In this document: one piece after another, positions 5,468 through 5,634 of the stretch
Numbering within the stretch: the first letter of the stretch is position 1
Layout of the letters: each line of letters opens with the position of its first letter
Origin: Tissierellia bacterium
Lineage (GTDB): Bacteria; Bacillota; Clostridia; Tissierellales; Tepidimicrobiaceae
Assembly (NCBI GenBank): GCA_012518745.1
Contig: JAAYRM010000135.1
Location: 1-5,634 of the forward strand
Reading direction: 5' to 3'
DNA length: 5,634 bases
Notes under the pieces: generated by a model
Database searches by the model: none
What the model saw: the letters and a program-made list of their open reading frames with translations, nothing else
What the model was told of the DNA's origin: nothing
Translations under genes and position numbers: made by a program

Positions 5468-5634
5468 TCAAGTCTCCCTATCCATCTTATCATATAAAAA
5501 TTTATTTAACATTTGTTTTTCGTATTTTATAGTATTACTTAGGCTTTTTCCCGATATATAGTATCTATAGACCATGCAATCATAAGCAATGTCTATTTCT
5601 ATTCTACCCTTATAGATAGTAGAATAATACATAA
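5468..5634 (-). CDS. Small hypothetical protein upstream of rpoD, possibly Spo0E-like; may be cut by window edge
   Basis: On the minus strand a frame runs from the window edge (first ATG at 5632) to TGA at 5470-5468. It gives at least 54 residues, beginning MYYSTIYKGRIEIDIAY and ending NKFLYDKMDRET. It lies 30 nt upstream of the rpoD ATG on the same strand. A stop-free stretch this long is unlikely by chance in such AT-rich DNA, and the two other minus-strand frames close within about 40 nt of the edge. The order of residues (I-x-I near the N-terminus, a Met, then GKSLSN, then KQMLNKFL) loosely matches Spo0E-type aspartyl-phosphate phosphatases, small helical hairpins that dephosphorylate Spo0A. 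However, the signature SQxLD would be changed to KQMLN, losing the key Asp. It could instead be the tail of a longer unknown gene, or non-coding leader DNA of rpoD. Confidence 0.4.
   Translation of the reverse strand, partial: MYYSTIYKGRIEIDIAYDCMVYRYYISGKSLSNTIKYEKQMLNKFLYDKMDRET

Overview
The window looks like a piece of chromosome from a low-GC Gram-positive bacterium, most likely an anaerobic member of the Clostridia. The reasons are the AT-rich DNA, strong G-rich ribosome binding sites, a YfjL-like protein (a family I know from Bacillota), a housekeeping sigma factor of the SigA/RpoD type, and heavy use of ATA (Ile) and AGG (Arg) codons. The assignment is inference; no rRNA or other diagnostic marker is present.

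Layout, left to right. (1) 1-108 (+) is the last 35 codons of an unidentified gene, closed by a strong intrinsic terminator (108-150). (2) 166-2038 (+) is a compact three-gene operon: an ECF sigma factor, a membrane anti-sigma factor with a zinc-binding ZAS motif, and a membrane-anchored YfjL-like protein. The genes overlap by 4 and 14 bp. A candidate ECF-type promoter (TGTAAC, 16 bp, TGACTGA) lies just upstream and suggests autoregulation. (3) 2022-3284 (-) is a 420-residue, roughly ten-helix heavy-metal exporter of the ArsP_2/'putative manganese transporter' type. It has two PGCG half-repeats and a His-rich central loop. Its 3' end overlaps the YfjL-like gene tail to tail by 17 bp. (4) 3433-4311 (+) is a TtcA-family PP-loop ATPase (tRNA 2-thiolation type), divergent from the exporter across about 150 bp. 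(5) 4352-5437 (-) is the primary sigma factor RpoD/SigA. It converges on the TtcA-like gene, and a hairpin at 4316-4353 lies between them and includes part of the rpoD stop codon. (6) 5468-5634 (-) is a small frame running to the window edge, 27-30 bp upstream of rpoD; it faintly resembles Spo0E-family phosphatases.

How the genes work together. Only the ECF operon is clearly one functional unit: the anti-sigma should hold the sigma factor at the membrane until an envelope signal arrives, and the YfjL-like protein is positioned as a third component or sensor. The exporter, the TtcA-like enzyme and RpoD are separate transcription units with no obvious link. The most interesting points are the role of the YfjL-like protein in the ECF module, the His-rich loop of the exporter, the somewhat atypical RpoD with no dnaG directly upstream, and the small unlisted frame before rpoD. 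I see no mobile element, CRISPR array, tRNA or rRNA.
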